The notes beneath the pieces are model-generated. The model worked only from the letters and a program-made list of their open reading frames with translations, was not told the DNA's origin and did not search any database. The translations under genes were made by a program, and so were the position numbers. Below, piece by piece: positions 7,685 to 14,422 of a stretch of 14,422 nt of DNA. The number at the start of each line of letters is the position of its first letter. The stretch's first letter is position 1. Origin of the DNA: Desulfarculus sp. (GTDB lineage: Bacteria; Desulfobacterota; Desulfarculia; Desulfarculales; Desulfarculaceae); assembly GCA_020216805.1 (NCBI GenBank), contig JAIWNN010000114.1:1-14422 (forward strand), given 5' to 3'.

Positions 7685-7689
7685 CCTCC
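7685..7689 (-). promoter_or_regulatory. Shine-Dalgarno deciding the GTG start of rpsN
   Basis: GGAGG on the minus strand, 9 bases before the GTG at 7673-7675 and only 3 before the competing TTG at 7679-7681; this favours the GTG. Confidence 0.8.
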
Positions 7690-7700
7690 GAAGCTATAGC

Positions 7701-8366
7701 CTAGGACCGGAAGGGCATGCCCAGCAAGCTGAGCAGGGCGCGCCCTTCCTCGTCGGTCTTGGCCGTGGTAACGATGGTGATGTTCATTCCCTTGACCTTC
7801 TCGATCTTGTCGTAGTCGATCTCGGGAAAGATGATGTGCTCGCGGATGCCCAGGGTGTAGTTGCCGCGGCCGTCGAAGGCCTTGGCGCTGACGCCCCGGA
7901 AGTCGCGCACGCGCGGCAAGGCCACGTGCATCAGCTTGTCCAAGAAATACCACATCCGCTCGGCGCGCAGCGTGACGCTGGTGCCGATGGGCATCCCCTC
8001 GCGCAGCTTGAAGGCGGCGATGGAGCGCTTGGCCCGGTTGACCAGCGCCTTCTGCCCGGCGATGAGGGTCAATTCCTCGGCGGCCTGGTCCAGAACCTTG
8101 ATGTTCTGGATGGCCTCGCCCACGCCCATGTTCAGGGTGACCTTGACGATCTTGGGCACCTGGTTCACGTTGGCGTAGGCGAAACGCTCCTTGAGCTGGG
8201 GCGCCACTTCCTTGAAATACACCTCGCGCAGGCGCGGGGTGCCCTTCAGGGCCGCGACCTTCTTCTCGCCGGCCGGCTTGGCCTCGGCCTTGCCCGCCCC
8301 GGCCTTCTTGTCGGCGCCCTTCTTGGGGGGGGCCGGCTTGGCTTCGGCTTTCTTCTTCTCTGCCAT
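7701..8366 (-). CDS. rplE: 50S ribosomal protein L5 with a long N-terminal extension
   Basis: L5 binds 5S rRNA, forms part of the central protuberance and contacts P-site tRNA. From about residue 43 the protein is standard: [56 protein letters not shown] and [14 protein letters not shown]. The full length is 221 against 179 in E. coli. The extra 42 residues are lysine/alanine/proline rich, with 12 Lys in the first 37 and the heptad KAEAKPA twice (residues 6-12 and 26-32). The ATG at 8366 has a modest GGAAAG upstream. No ATG, GTG or TTG lies between it and the conserved part; the next start codon (GTG, residue 49) would cut into the core, so the extension appears real. Confidence 0.95.
   Translation of the reverse strand: MAEKKKAEAKPAPPKKGADKKAGAGKAEAKPAGEKKVAALKGTPRLREVYFKEVAPQLKERFAYANVNQVPKIVKVTLNMGVGEAIQNIKVLDQAAEELTLIAGQKALVNRAKRSIAAFKLREGMPIGTSVTLRAERMWYFLDKLMHVALPRVRDFRGVSAKAFDGRGNYTLGIREHIIFPEIDYDKIEKVKGMNITIVTTAKTDEEGRALLSLLGMPFRS
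8271..8351 (-). repeat. Imperfect 21-base direct repeat encoding KAEAKPA twice
   Basis: Positions 8271-8291 and 8331-8351 match at 19 of 21 bases and lie 60 bases (20 codons) apart in frame in the 5' end of rplE. Both encode AKAEAKPA-type sequence. The two differences are silent third-position C/T changes, which suggests either an old in-frame duplication or shared codon bias in a low-complexity region. Confidence 0.7.
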
Positions 8367-8388
8367 GGTCAGCGCTTTCCGTCGTTGA

Positions 8389-8408
8389 AGCCGCGAGCCC
8401 TCGCGGCT
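8389..8408 (-). promoter_or_regulatory. Perfect 8-bp hairpin in the rplX-rplE spacer
   Basis: The 74-base spacer between rplX and rplE holds AGCCGCGA / TCGCGGCT around a 4-base loop, ending 22 bases before the rplE ATG. No T-run follows. In E. coli, S8 represses the spc operon by binding mRNA at the start of rplE, so the position is suggestive. The stem here is perfectly paired and lacks the bulged core of the known S8 sites, so the role is unproven. Confidence 0.4.
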
Positions 8409-8440
8409 CGTCCCACGCTAGGCCGGTCGCGCGAGGCCGT

Positions 8441-8758
8441 CTAGGCCTCTAGCTCCTGGCCGCACTTCTTGCAAATCCGCACCGAGCGGCCGTCCTCCAG
8501 GGCCTTGGCCCCGACCCGCACCGCCTGGTTGCACTTGCCGCACATCACCATGAGGTTGCTCAGGGTGATGGGGGCCTCCTTCTCGATGATGCCACCCTGG
8601 CCCTTTTGGTTGGGCCGGGTGTGGCGCTTCACCAGATTCACCTTCTCGACGATGGCCCGATCCTTTTCGGGGATGACCTTCAGGACCTTGCCGATCTTGC
8701 CTTTTTCACGCCCGGCGATGACCATCACCCGGTCGTTTTTCTTGATCTTGAGCTTCAT
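8441..8758 (-). CDS. rplX: 50S ribosomal protein L24, four-cysteine form
   Basis: L24 is one of the two proteins that start 50S assembly and binds the 5' part of 23S rRNA. The 105-residue product has a KOW domain at about residues 4-31 ([18 protein letters not shown]), then [20 protein letters not shown]. The C-terminal third has four cysteines, C73, C76, C96 and C99, spaced as two CxxC pairs (CGKC and CKKC), a likely zinc ribbon known in many bacterial L24 proteins. The start is the ATG at 8758, 5 bases after AGGTGG; the in-frame GTG 9 bases upstream is part of that site. A 74-base spacer with a hairpin follows. Confidence 0.97.
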   Translation of the reverse strand: MKLKIKKNDRVMVIAGREKGKIGKVLKVIPEKDRAIVEKVNLVKRHTRPNQKGQGGIIEKEAPITLSNLMVMCGKCNQAVRVGAKALEDGRSVRICKKCGQELEA

Positions 8759-8767
8759 GGCTGCCAC

Positions 8768-9136
8768 CTACAGGACTTCCGGGGCCAGCGACACGATCTT
8801 CATGAAGTTGCGGGCCCGAAGCTCGCGGGCCACCGGGCCGAAGATGCGGGTGCCGATGGGTTCGCGGGCGTTGTTGATAAGCACCGCCGAGTTGTCGTCG
8901 AACTTGATGAAGGTGCCGTCCGGGCGGGCGACTTCTTTGACGGTGCGCACCACCACGGCCTTCATCACGTCGCCCTTCTTCACCTTGGAATTGGGCAGGG
9001 CCTCCTTGACCGAGACCACGATGATGTCGCCCAGGCTGGCGTAGCGCCGCCGGCTGCCACCCAAGACCTTGATGCAGTACAACCGCTTGGCGCCCGAATT
9101 GTCCGCGGCCAGCAGGTTGGTCTCTGGCTGGATCAT
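8768..9136 (-). CDS. rplN: 50S ribosomal protein L14
   Basis: L14 lies at the subunit interface, forms intersubunit bridges and is the target of the silencing factor RsfS. The 122-residue product is typical (E. coli 123). It shows the bacterial opening [25 protein letters not shown], and the signature [20 protein letters not shown] with a C-terminal [10 protein letters not shown]. The ATG has AAGGAG 8 bases upstream. It opens the spc part of the cluster without a larger spacer (23 bases after rpsQ), so S10 and spc genes are probably co-transcribed (inference). Confidence 0.98.
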   Translation of the reverse strand: MIQPETNLLAADNSGAKRLYCIKVLGGSRRRYASLGDIIVVSVKEALPNSKVKKGDVMKAVVVRTVKEVARPDGTFIKFDDNSAVLINNAREPIGTRIFGPVARELRARNFMKIVSLAPEVL

Positions 9137-9159
9137 GGCTAATGCTCCTTAATCTGGCC

Positions 9160-9423
9160 CTAGGCCACCCGCTCTAGAATCTTGCTGACCCGCCAGCGCT
9201 TGGTGCGGCTCAGGGGGCGGCTCTGCCGAATCAACACGGTGTCGCCCACCCGGCACTCGTTCTGTTCGTCGTGGGCGGTGAACCGATTGCGGCGGCGCAC
9301 GTACTTCTTGTAGACGGGGTGCTTGACCAGGCGCTCCACCTGCACCACCACCGTCTTGTCCATCTTGTCGCTAACCACCACGCCGGTAAGCGTCTTGGCG
9401 TTTCCGCGATCCTTCTCTGCCAT
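9160..9423 (-). CDS. rpsQ: 30S ribosomal protein S17
   Basis: S17 is an OB-fold protein that binds the 5' domain of 16S rRNA early in 30S assembly. The 87-residue product (E. coli 84) has [20 protein letters not shown], then [12 protein letters not shown], and the C-terminal signature [19 protein letters not shown] start it at the ATG ([10 protein letters not shown]) at 9423. A TTG 21 bases upstream could add seven residues, but these have no family counterpart and no good ribosome binding site precedes it. The site before the ATG is itself weak (purine-rich AAGAAGAG about 7 bases upstream). Confidence 0.95.
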   Translation of the reverse strand: MAEKDRGNAKTLTGVVVSDKMDKTVVVQVERLVKHPVYKKYVRRRNRFTAHDEQNECRVGDTVLIRQSRPLSRTKRWRVSKILERVA

Positions 9424-9459
9424 GGACCCGCTCTTCTTTCGCAATGGTTATGGCCGGGC

Positions 9460-9646
9460 CTAGGCCTGGGCCAGCTCCTTCTGCCGAATGACCGTCAGCA
9501 CCCGGGCGATGTCCTTCCGGGTCTGGGGCAGCCGCATGGGGTTCTCCAGCTGGCCGGTGGCATGCTGGAAGCTCAGGTTGAACTGCTCGTCCTTAAGGTC
9601 TTTCAGGCGGGCGTTCAGCTCCTGCAGAGACAGCTCCTTGAGCTCG

Positions 9647-9657
<11 letters not shown>
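9460..9657 (-). CDS. rpmC: 50S ribosomal protein L29
   Basis: L29 is a small two-helix protein beside L23 at the tunnel exit. The 65-residue product (E. coli 63) begins [10 protein letters not shown] and holds the family signature [20 protein letters not shown] followed by [11 protein letters not shown]. The ATG lies inside the rplP 3' end (11-base overlap), with AAAGGAG 8 bases upstream, also inside rplP. This fits translational coupling with L16. A 36-base spacer leads to rpsQ. Confidence 0.96.
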
Positions 9658-10069
<412 letters not shown>

Positions 10070-10097
10070 GGTGACGCCGCCCTTTCAACTAGTCGGT

Positions 10098-10757
<660 letters not shown>

Positions 10758-10765
10758 ACCCTCGT

Positions 10766-10771
10766 CTCCTT
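10766..10771 (-). promoter_or_regulatory. Shine-Dalgarno deciding the TTG start of rpsC
   Basis: AAGGAG on the minus strand, 8 bases before the TTG codon at 10755-10757. With the conserved MGQK N-terminus it fixes the start at TTG. Confidence 0.85.
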
Positions 10772-10773
10772 GC

Positions 10774-11106
10774 CTAACGCTCGTCCACCACCACCGTCAG
10801 GTGGGCGCTGCGTTTACGGATAATGAAGGCCCGCCCCATGGCCCGGGCCCGCCAGCGCTTCATGGTTGGTCCCTCGTCCACGTAGGCCTTTTTGATGTAA
10901 AGGTTGTCCACGTCCACCCCCGGCTGCTGGCTGGCGTTGGCCACCGCGCTGCTGACCACCTTGTGGAACAAGCCGGCCGCCTTCTTGGGCGTGAACTTGA
11001 GCTGATTCAGCGCCTCGGACACCTTCATGCCGCGGATGGCGTCAGCCACCAAGCGGGCCTTTTGGGCCGAGATGCGCACGTATTTCGCCTTGGCAACAGC
11101 TTCCAT
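10774..11106 (-). CDS. rplV: 50S ribosomal protein L22
   Basis: L22 binds 23S rRNA; its long beta-hairpin lines the exit tunnel at the narrowing, where macrolide-resistance mutations occur. The product has 110 residues, exactly the E. coli length. Landmarks are [16 protein letters not shown] near the N-terminus and the C-terminal [20 protein letters not shown] followed by LTVVVDE. The start is the ATG at 11106 ([10 protein letters not shown]), which has AGGTGA 5 bases upstream. An in-frame GTG 9 bases earlier is part of that Shine-Dalgarno and would add only three residues. No loop expansion or deletion typical of macrolide resistance is obvious by eye. Confidence 0.96.
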   Translation of the reverse strand: MEAVAKAKYVRISAQKARLVADAIRGMKVSEALNQLKFTPKKAAGLFHKVVSSAVANASQQPGVDVDNLYIKKAYVDEGPTMKRWRARAMGRAFIIRKRSAHLTVVVDER

Positions 11107-11118
11107 GGCCCTCACCTA

Positions 11119-11409
11119 CTACTTCTTGCCGCCCTTGGCCTTGCCCTTCTTGTCGCCGGCGTGGCTAAAGAAGGTGCGGGTGGGGGCGAACTCGCCCATC
11201 TTGTGGCCGACCATGTTCTCGGTCACGAAGACCGGGATGAACTTCTTGCCGTTGTGGACGGCGAAGGTCAGGCCGACGAAGTCGGGCATGATGGTCGAGC
11301 GACGGCTCCAGGTCTTGATCACCTTGCGGCTGCCGGTGGATTGGGCTTCCTCCACCTTCTTGATCAGGTGGCCGTCGATGAACGGTCCTTTGCGCAGGCT
11401 ACGCGCCAT
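11119..11409 (-). CDS. rpsS: 30S ribosomal protein S19
   Basis: S19 lies in the 30S head, binds 16S rRNA with S13 and contacts the 50S subunit through an intersubunit bridge. The 96-residue product (E. coli 92) opens [15 protein letters not shown] and holds the signature [34 protein letters not shown] and GEFAPTRTF. The tail is a short lysine/glycine-rich run ([12 protein letters not shown]), common in the family. The ATG has GGAG 8 bases upstream that overlaps the rplB stop (TAGGAG). The gene is 11 bases after rplB and 12 before rplV. Confidence 0.97.
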   Translation of the reverse strand: MARSLRKGPFIDGHLIKKVEEAQSTGSRKVIKTWSRRSTIMPDFVGLTFAVHNGKKFIPVFVTENMVGHKMGEFAPTRTFFSHAGDKKGKAKGGKK

Positions 11410-11420
11410 GATTCACGCTC

Positions 11421-12248
11421 CTACTTCTGGTAACGCCGCCGCACGATGAAGCTGTCGCTGGGCTTCTTGCGGCGGGTGCGGTAGCCCTTGGTCGGCTGGC
11501 CCCAGGGGCTGACCGGATGCCGGCCACCGCTGGACTTGCCCTCGCCGCCACCCATGGGGTGGTCCACCGGGTTCATGGCCACGCCGCGGACGTGGGGGCG
11601 CTTGCCCATCCAACGGGCGCGGCCCGCCTTGCCCAGGCTGGCGTTCTCGTGGTGCTCGTTGCCCACTTCGCCCACCGTGGCCCGGCACTTGATGTGCACC
11701 CGACGGGTTTCGCCGGAGGGCAGCTTCAAGGTGGCGTAGTCCGCTTCCTTGGCCATCAGCTGGGCGTAGGTTCCGGCCGAGCGCACCATCTGTCCGCCCT
11801 TGCCGATCTTCAGCTCCACGTTGTGCACGTGAGTGCCCAGCGGGATGTTCTCCAGAGGCAGGGTGTTGCCGGGGCGGATGTCGGCCCGCTCGGCGCTGGT
11901 CACCTCGTCGCCCACCAGCAGACCCTTGGGAGCCAGGATGTAGCGCTTCTCGCCGTCGGCGTAGAACAAAAGCGCGATGTTGGCGCTGCGGTTGGGGTCA
12001 TACTCGATGGCGGCGACCTTGGCCGGGATGTCCACCTTATCCCGCTTGAAGTCGATGATGCGGTACAGGCGCTTGTGACCGCCGCCCCGGTGGCGGGCGG
12101 TGTTGCGGCCAAGATTGTTGCGTCCGCCGCTTTTTTTCAGCGGCTCGACCAGGCTCTTCTCGGGCGATGACTTGGTGACCTCTTCGCGCACCAATTGGGT
12201 GGCGAAGCGGCGCCCCGGCGAGGTCGGCTTAAAGCTCTTGATGGCCAT
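11421..12248 (-). CDS. rplB: 50S ribosomal protein L2
   Basis: L2 is one of the largest and most conserved 50S proteins, needed for subunit joining and close to the peptidyl transferase centre. The 275-residue product (E. coli 273) shows [19 protein letters not shown] near residue 55, the central SH3-like region with [13 protein letters not shown], and the C-terminal [11 protein letters not shown] and [18 protein letters not shown]. The His of VDHP (residue 230 counting Met, called His229 in E. coli mature numbering) is kept. The second His of the usual DHPHGGGEG is Met (residue 232). The ATG start has GAGGGA upstream. The TAG stop forms part of the rpsS Shine-Dalgarno. Confidence 0.98.
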   Translation of the reverse strand: MAIKSFKPTSPGRRFATQLVREEVTKSSPEKSLVEPLKKSGGRNNLGRNTARHRGGGHKRLYRIIDFKRDKVDIPAKVAAIEYDPNRSANIALLFYADGEKRYILAPKGLLVGDEVTSAERADIRPGNTLPLENIPLGTHVHNVELKIGKGGQMVRSAGTYAQLMAKEADYATLKLPSGETRRVHIKCRATVGEVGNEHHENASLGKAGRARWMGKRPHVRGVAMNPVDHPMGGGEGKSSGGRHPVSPWGQPTKGYRTRRKKPSDSFIVRRRYQK

Positions 12249-12300
12249 GGAATCGTCCCTCTATCTGCTGGGCGCTTGCCCTCAGACGCCAATCCGGAAT

Positions 12301-12591
12301 CTAGGCCCCTTCGAAGAACTCCACCGTCTGGCCGGGGGCCAGGGTGACGTAGGCCTTCTTCCAGTCGCTGCGCTTGCCGATGATCCTACCCACTCGCTTT
12401 TCCTTGCCCTCGAAGTTCAAGGTGCGCACCTGGAGCACCTTCACCTTGAACAGGTCCTCGACGGCCTTGCGGATCTCGATCTTGTTGGCGCGGCGATCCA
12501 CCTCGAAGACGACTTGGTTGGCCGTCTCCTTGGCCAAGGTGCCCTTCTCGGTGATGAGCGGGCGCCGCACCACCTGACGCAGGTCTTTCAC
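12301..12591 (-). CDS. rplW: 50S ribosomal protein L23
   Basis: L23 sits at the tunnel exit and is the docking site for trigger factor and SRP. The 96-residue product (E. coli 100) has the family opening [10 protein letters not shown], the central [17 protein letters not shown] and the KVKVLQVRT strand. It starts with GTG: this codon overlaps the rplD stop (GTGA), and a strong GAGGAGG lies 7 bases upstream inside rplD. No ATG in frame would leave the conserved N-terminus intact. The 4-base overlap suggests re-initiation by ribosomes ending rplD. A 52-base spacer with no clear structure precedes rplB. Confidence 0.96.
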   Translation of the reverse strand: MKDLRQVVRRPLITEKGTLAKETANQVVFEVDRRANKIEIRKAVEDLFKVKVLQVRTLNFEGKEKRVGRIIGKRSDWKKAYVTLAPGQTVEFFEGA

Positions 12592-13208
12592 GACAGCGCC
12601 TCCTCGATTCTCGCCACCGCGGGCTGCAACAGCACCAGGGTGTCGTGACGCAAAATGTCGTAGACATTGAGGCCCTCGGCCCGCAGGACCTTGACCTTGG
12701 GCAGGTTGCGGCTGCTCTTCTCCATGATCTCATCCGGCTGGTGGGTCACCACCAGGGCGTCGTTCACGGAAAACCGGTCCAGGACCTCGACGAAGGCCTT
12801 GGTCTTGATGGCGGTCATATCAAAACCGCTCATGACCAAAAGCTTCTCCTCGCGCAGCTTGTCGGACAGGGCCACCCGCAGGGCGGCCTTCTTGACCTTC
12901 TTGGGCACGCTGTAGGCGTAGGAGCGGGGATGGGGCCCGAAGACGGTGCCGCCGCCGCGCCACAGGGGCGAACGCCGGCTGCCGGAGCGGGCCCGGCCGG
13001 TGCCCTTCTGGCGCCAGGGCTTCTTGCCGCCGCCGCGAACCTCGTGCCGGACCTTGGTGCTGGCGGTGCCTTTGCGGCGCTTGGCCAGCTGCCAGACCAC
13101 CACCTCGTGCAGCAGGTGGGGCTTGATCTCGGCCCCGAAGATCGACTCGCTGAGCTCGATCTCGCCCACCTTCTCACGCTGGGAGTTGTAAACGTCAACC
13201 TTAGGCAT
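12588..13208 (-). CDS. rplD: 50S ribosomal protein L4
   Basis: L4 has a globular domain on the 50S surface and a long basic loop lining the exit tunnel. The product has 206 residues (E. coli 201). The loop signature is clear: [16 protein letters not shown] followed by [12 protein letters not shown] and FGPHPRSY, at about residues 60-95. The start is the ATG at 13208; GGTGA lies just upstream, and the in-frame GTG 9 bases earlier is part of that Shine-Dalgarno. In E. coli L4 represses its own operon by attenuation and blocking translation; whether that holds here cannot be judged. The stop overlaps the rplW start in a GTGA arrangement, suggesting translational coupling. Confidence 0.97.
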   Translation of the reverse strand: MPKVDVYNSQREKVGEIELSESIFGAEIKPHLLHEVVVWQLAKRRKGTASTKVRHEVRGGGKKPWRQKGTGRARSGSRRSPLWRGGGTVFGPHPRSYAYSVPKKVKKAALRVALSDKLREEKLLVMSGFDMTAIKTKAFVEVLDRFSVNDALVVTHQPDEIMEKSSRNLPKVKVLRAEGLNVYDILRHDTLVLLQPAVARIEEALS

Positions 13209-13233
13209 CTTGCTCACCCGTCGCCAAGGGCGC

Positions 13234-13854
13234 TTAGGCCTTTTCCACCAAGACGATGCCGCCCACTGCGCCGGGAATGGCGCCCTTGACCAGCATCAGG
13301 TTCTGTTCCGGACGCACGTCCACCACGCTGATGTTGCGCACGGTGGTGCGGTGCGCGCCGTGTTGACCCGGCAGCCGCTTGCCCTTGAAGACGCGCGAGG
13401 GGTAGGCGCTGGCGCCGATGGAACCCGGGGCGTCGTGGGTGGTGCAGCCGTGGGTGTCGCGTCCGCCACCGAAGCCGTGGCGCTTGACCACGCCGGAGAA
13501 GCCGCGACCCTTGCTGGTGCCGGTCACCTTGATCTTCTCGCCCGGGGCGAACAGATCGGCGGTGATCTCCTGGCCGACGCTGTAGGCGGCCGGGTCGGAC
13601 ACCGGGAATTCCTTGAGCACCGCCTTGGGATCCACCCCGGCCTTCTTGAAGTGGCCGGCCAGGGGTTTGTTGGTGCGCTTGGTCTTCTTGACGCCGTAGC
13701 CAAGCTGCACGGCGGCGTACTTGTCGCCTTGGGGCGTCTTCACCTGCACCACGGTGCAGGGGCCCAGCTCGATCATGGTGACGGGGACCACCCGGCCCTC
13801 GCCCATGAACAGGCGGGTCATGCCCAATTTCTTGCCGATGAGACCCTTCAACAT
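13234..13854 (-). CDS. rplC: 50S ribosomal protein L3
   Basis: L3 is an early-assembling 50S protein that binds near the start and end of 23S rRNA and sends a loop toward the peptidyl transferase centre. The 206-residue product (E. coli 209) begins MLKGLIGKKLGMTRLF and carries the typical central segment GRGFSGVVKRHGFGGG, then PGSIG and KRLPGQHG. I start it at the ATG at 13854, not at the in-frame GTG 9 bases earlier: an AGGTGG lies 5 bases before the ATG and includes that GTG, and the family begins at the Met-Leu/Ile-x-Gly position. It ends 25 bases before rplD. The E. coli glutamine that PrmB methylates (after GSIG) is Ala here, so that modification is not expected. Confidence 0.97.
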   Translation of the reverse strand: MLKGLIGKKLGMTRLFMGEGRVVPVTMIELGPCTVVQVKTPQGDKYAAVQLGYGVKKTKRTNKPLAGHFKKAGVDPKAVLKEFPVSDPAAYSVGQEITADLFAPGEKIKVTGTSKGRGFSGVVKRHGFGGGRDTHGCTTHDAPGSIGASAYPSRVFKGKRLPGQHGAHRTTVRNISVVDVRPEQNLMLVKGAIPGAVGGIVLVEKA

Positions 13855-13881
13855 GGCTTCCACCTATGTCCGCGGCCCTCC

Positions 13882-13914
13882 ACCGCCGGCGGTCTGGCCA
13901 CCGGGGCGCGCCAG
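13882..13914 (-). other. Palindromic GC-rich spacer between rpsJ and rplC
   Basis: The 75-base rpsJ-rplC spacer holds a perfect 12-base palindrome (ACCGCCGGCGGT, 13882-13893), immediately followed by a 5-bp stem CTGGC/GCCAG (13894-13898 with 13910-13914). No T-run follows. It may only reflect GC-rich sequence, or fold in the mRNA before the rplC ribosome binding site. No known binding motif is recognised. Confidence 0.3.
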
Positions 13915-13929
13915 GCCGGCCGCCAGGCT

Positions 13930-14241
<312 letters not shown>

Positions 14242-14271
14242 GGGGAACTCCCGCGCCCGCCGTGGTCTTCG

Positions 14272-14289
14272 CCAGCCGGCGGGGGCTGG
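14272..14289 (-). other. Small hairpin in the tuf-rpsJ spacer
   Basis: The 88-base spacer between tuf and rpsJ contains a perfect 6-bp inverted repeat (CCAGCC / GGCTGG) around a 6-base loop. No T-run follows on the transcribed strand, so it does not look like an intrinsic terminator. I cannot point to a convincing -35/-10 pair here. In E. coli the S10 leader carries an L4-dependent attenuator, but that leader is longer and I see no specific resemblance. Confidence 0.35.
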
Positions 14290-14329
14290 TCTTTCGCTTA
14301 TGGCCTAAACCGCGACCGGTTGTCCCTGA

Positions 14330-14422
14330 CTACTCGATGATCTCGCTGATGACGCCGGCGCCCACGGTGCGGCCGCCCTCGCGGATGGCGAACCGAAGCT
14401 CCTTCTCCATGGCGATGGGGGT
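14330..14422 (-). CDS. tuf: Elongation factor Tu, C-terminal end (partial)
   Basis: Only the last 30 codons and a TAG stop are in the window; the gene continues past the right edge. The translated tail starts [20 protein letters not shown] and ends in an acidic EIIE. This is the end of beta-barrel domain 3 of EF-Tu, where the [14 protein letters not shown] segment is close to invariant in bacteria. EF-Tu is the cytoplasmic GTPase that brings aminoacyl-tRNA to the ribosomal A site. Its place just before rpsJ matches the common str-S10 junction (rpsL-rpsG-fusA-tuf-rpsJ), so rpsL, rpsG and fusA probably lie beyond the edge (inference). EF-Tu genes are often duplicated; whether this is the only copy cannot be seen here. 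Confidence 0.97.
   Translation of the reverse strand, partial: TPIAMEKELRFAIREGGRTVGAGVISEIIE

Noticed and set aside
9424..9444. TTG start 21 bases upstream for rpsQ
   Set aside because: The seven added residues are not in the family and no better ribosome binding site is gained.

Overview
The window is one long, unbroken ribosomal-protein gene cluster on the minus strand, so transcription runs from high to low coordinates. It joins three groups known separately in E. coli: the S10 group (end of tuf, then rpsJ, rplC, rplD, rplW, rplB, rpsS, rplV, rpsC, rplP, rpmC, rpsQ), the spc group (rplN, rplX, rplE, rpsN, rpsH, rplF, rplR, rpsE, rpmD, rplO, secY), adk and map, and the alpha group (rpmJ, rpsM, rpsK, rpsD, rpoA). 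Both ends are cut: tuf enters at the right edge with its last 30 codons, and rpoA leaves at the left edge after 118 codons.

The DNA is strongly GC-rich, and most lysine codons are AAG, as expected at high GC. Gene order is typical of bacteria. S14 is the short zinc form, Adk has a four-cysteine zinc lid, and S4, L24 and L36 keep their cysteine clusters. The protein sequences look proteobacterial, with a leaning to the former Deltaproteobacteria (Desulfobacterota). That placement is an impression from memory of the families, not a computed result.

Spacing is tight: most genes lie 0 to 40 bases apart, rplD/rplW overlap by 4 and rplP/rpmC by 11. The larger spacers are tuf-rpsJ (88), rpsJ-rplC (75), rplW-rplB (52), rplX-rplE (74), rplR-rpsE (65), secY-adk (80) and map-rpmJ (114). 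All of these except rplW-rplB carry a visible GC-rich inverted repeat. No gene-free stretch reaches 300 bases. I see no tRNA, rRNA, mobile element, CRISPR array or clear intrinsic terminator.

The products form one job: building 30S and 50S subunits, with SecY for membrane insertion of nascent chains, Adk for nucleotide balance, methionine aminopeptidase for trimming N-termini, EF-Tu for tRNA delivery and RpoA for RNA polymerase. I found no undescribed system. The points worth a second look are small: a repeat-containing lysine/alanine-rich extension on L5, TTG starts on rpsC, rpsE and rpsD, a hairpin before rplE where E. coli has its S8 control site, a structured 114-base spacer before rpmJ, and a one-residue insertion in L36.
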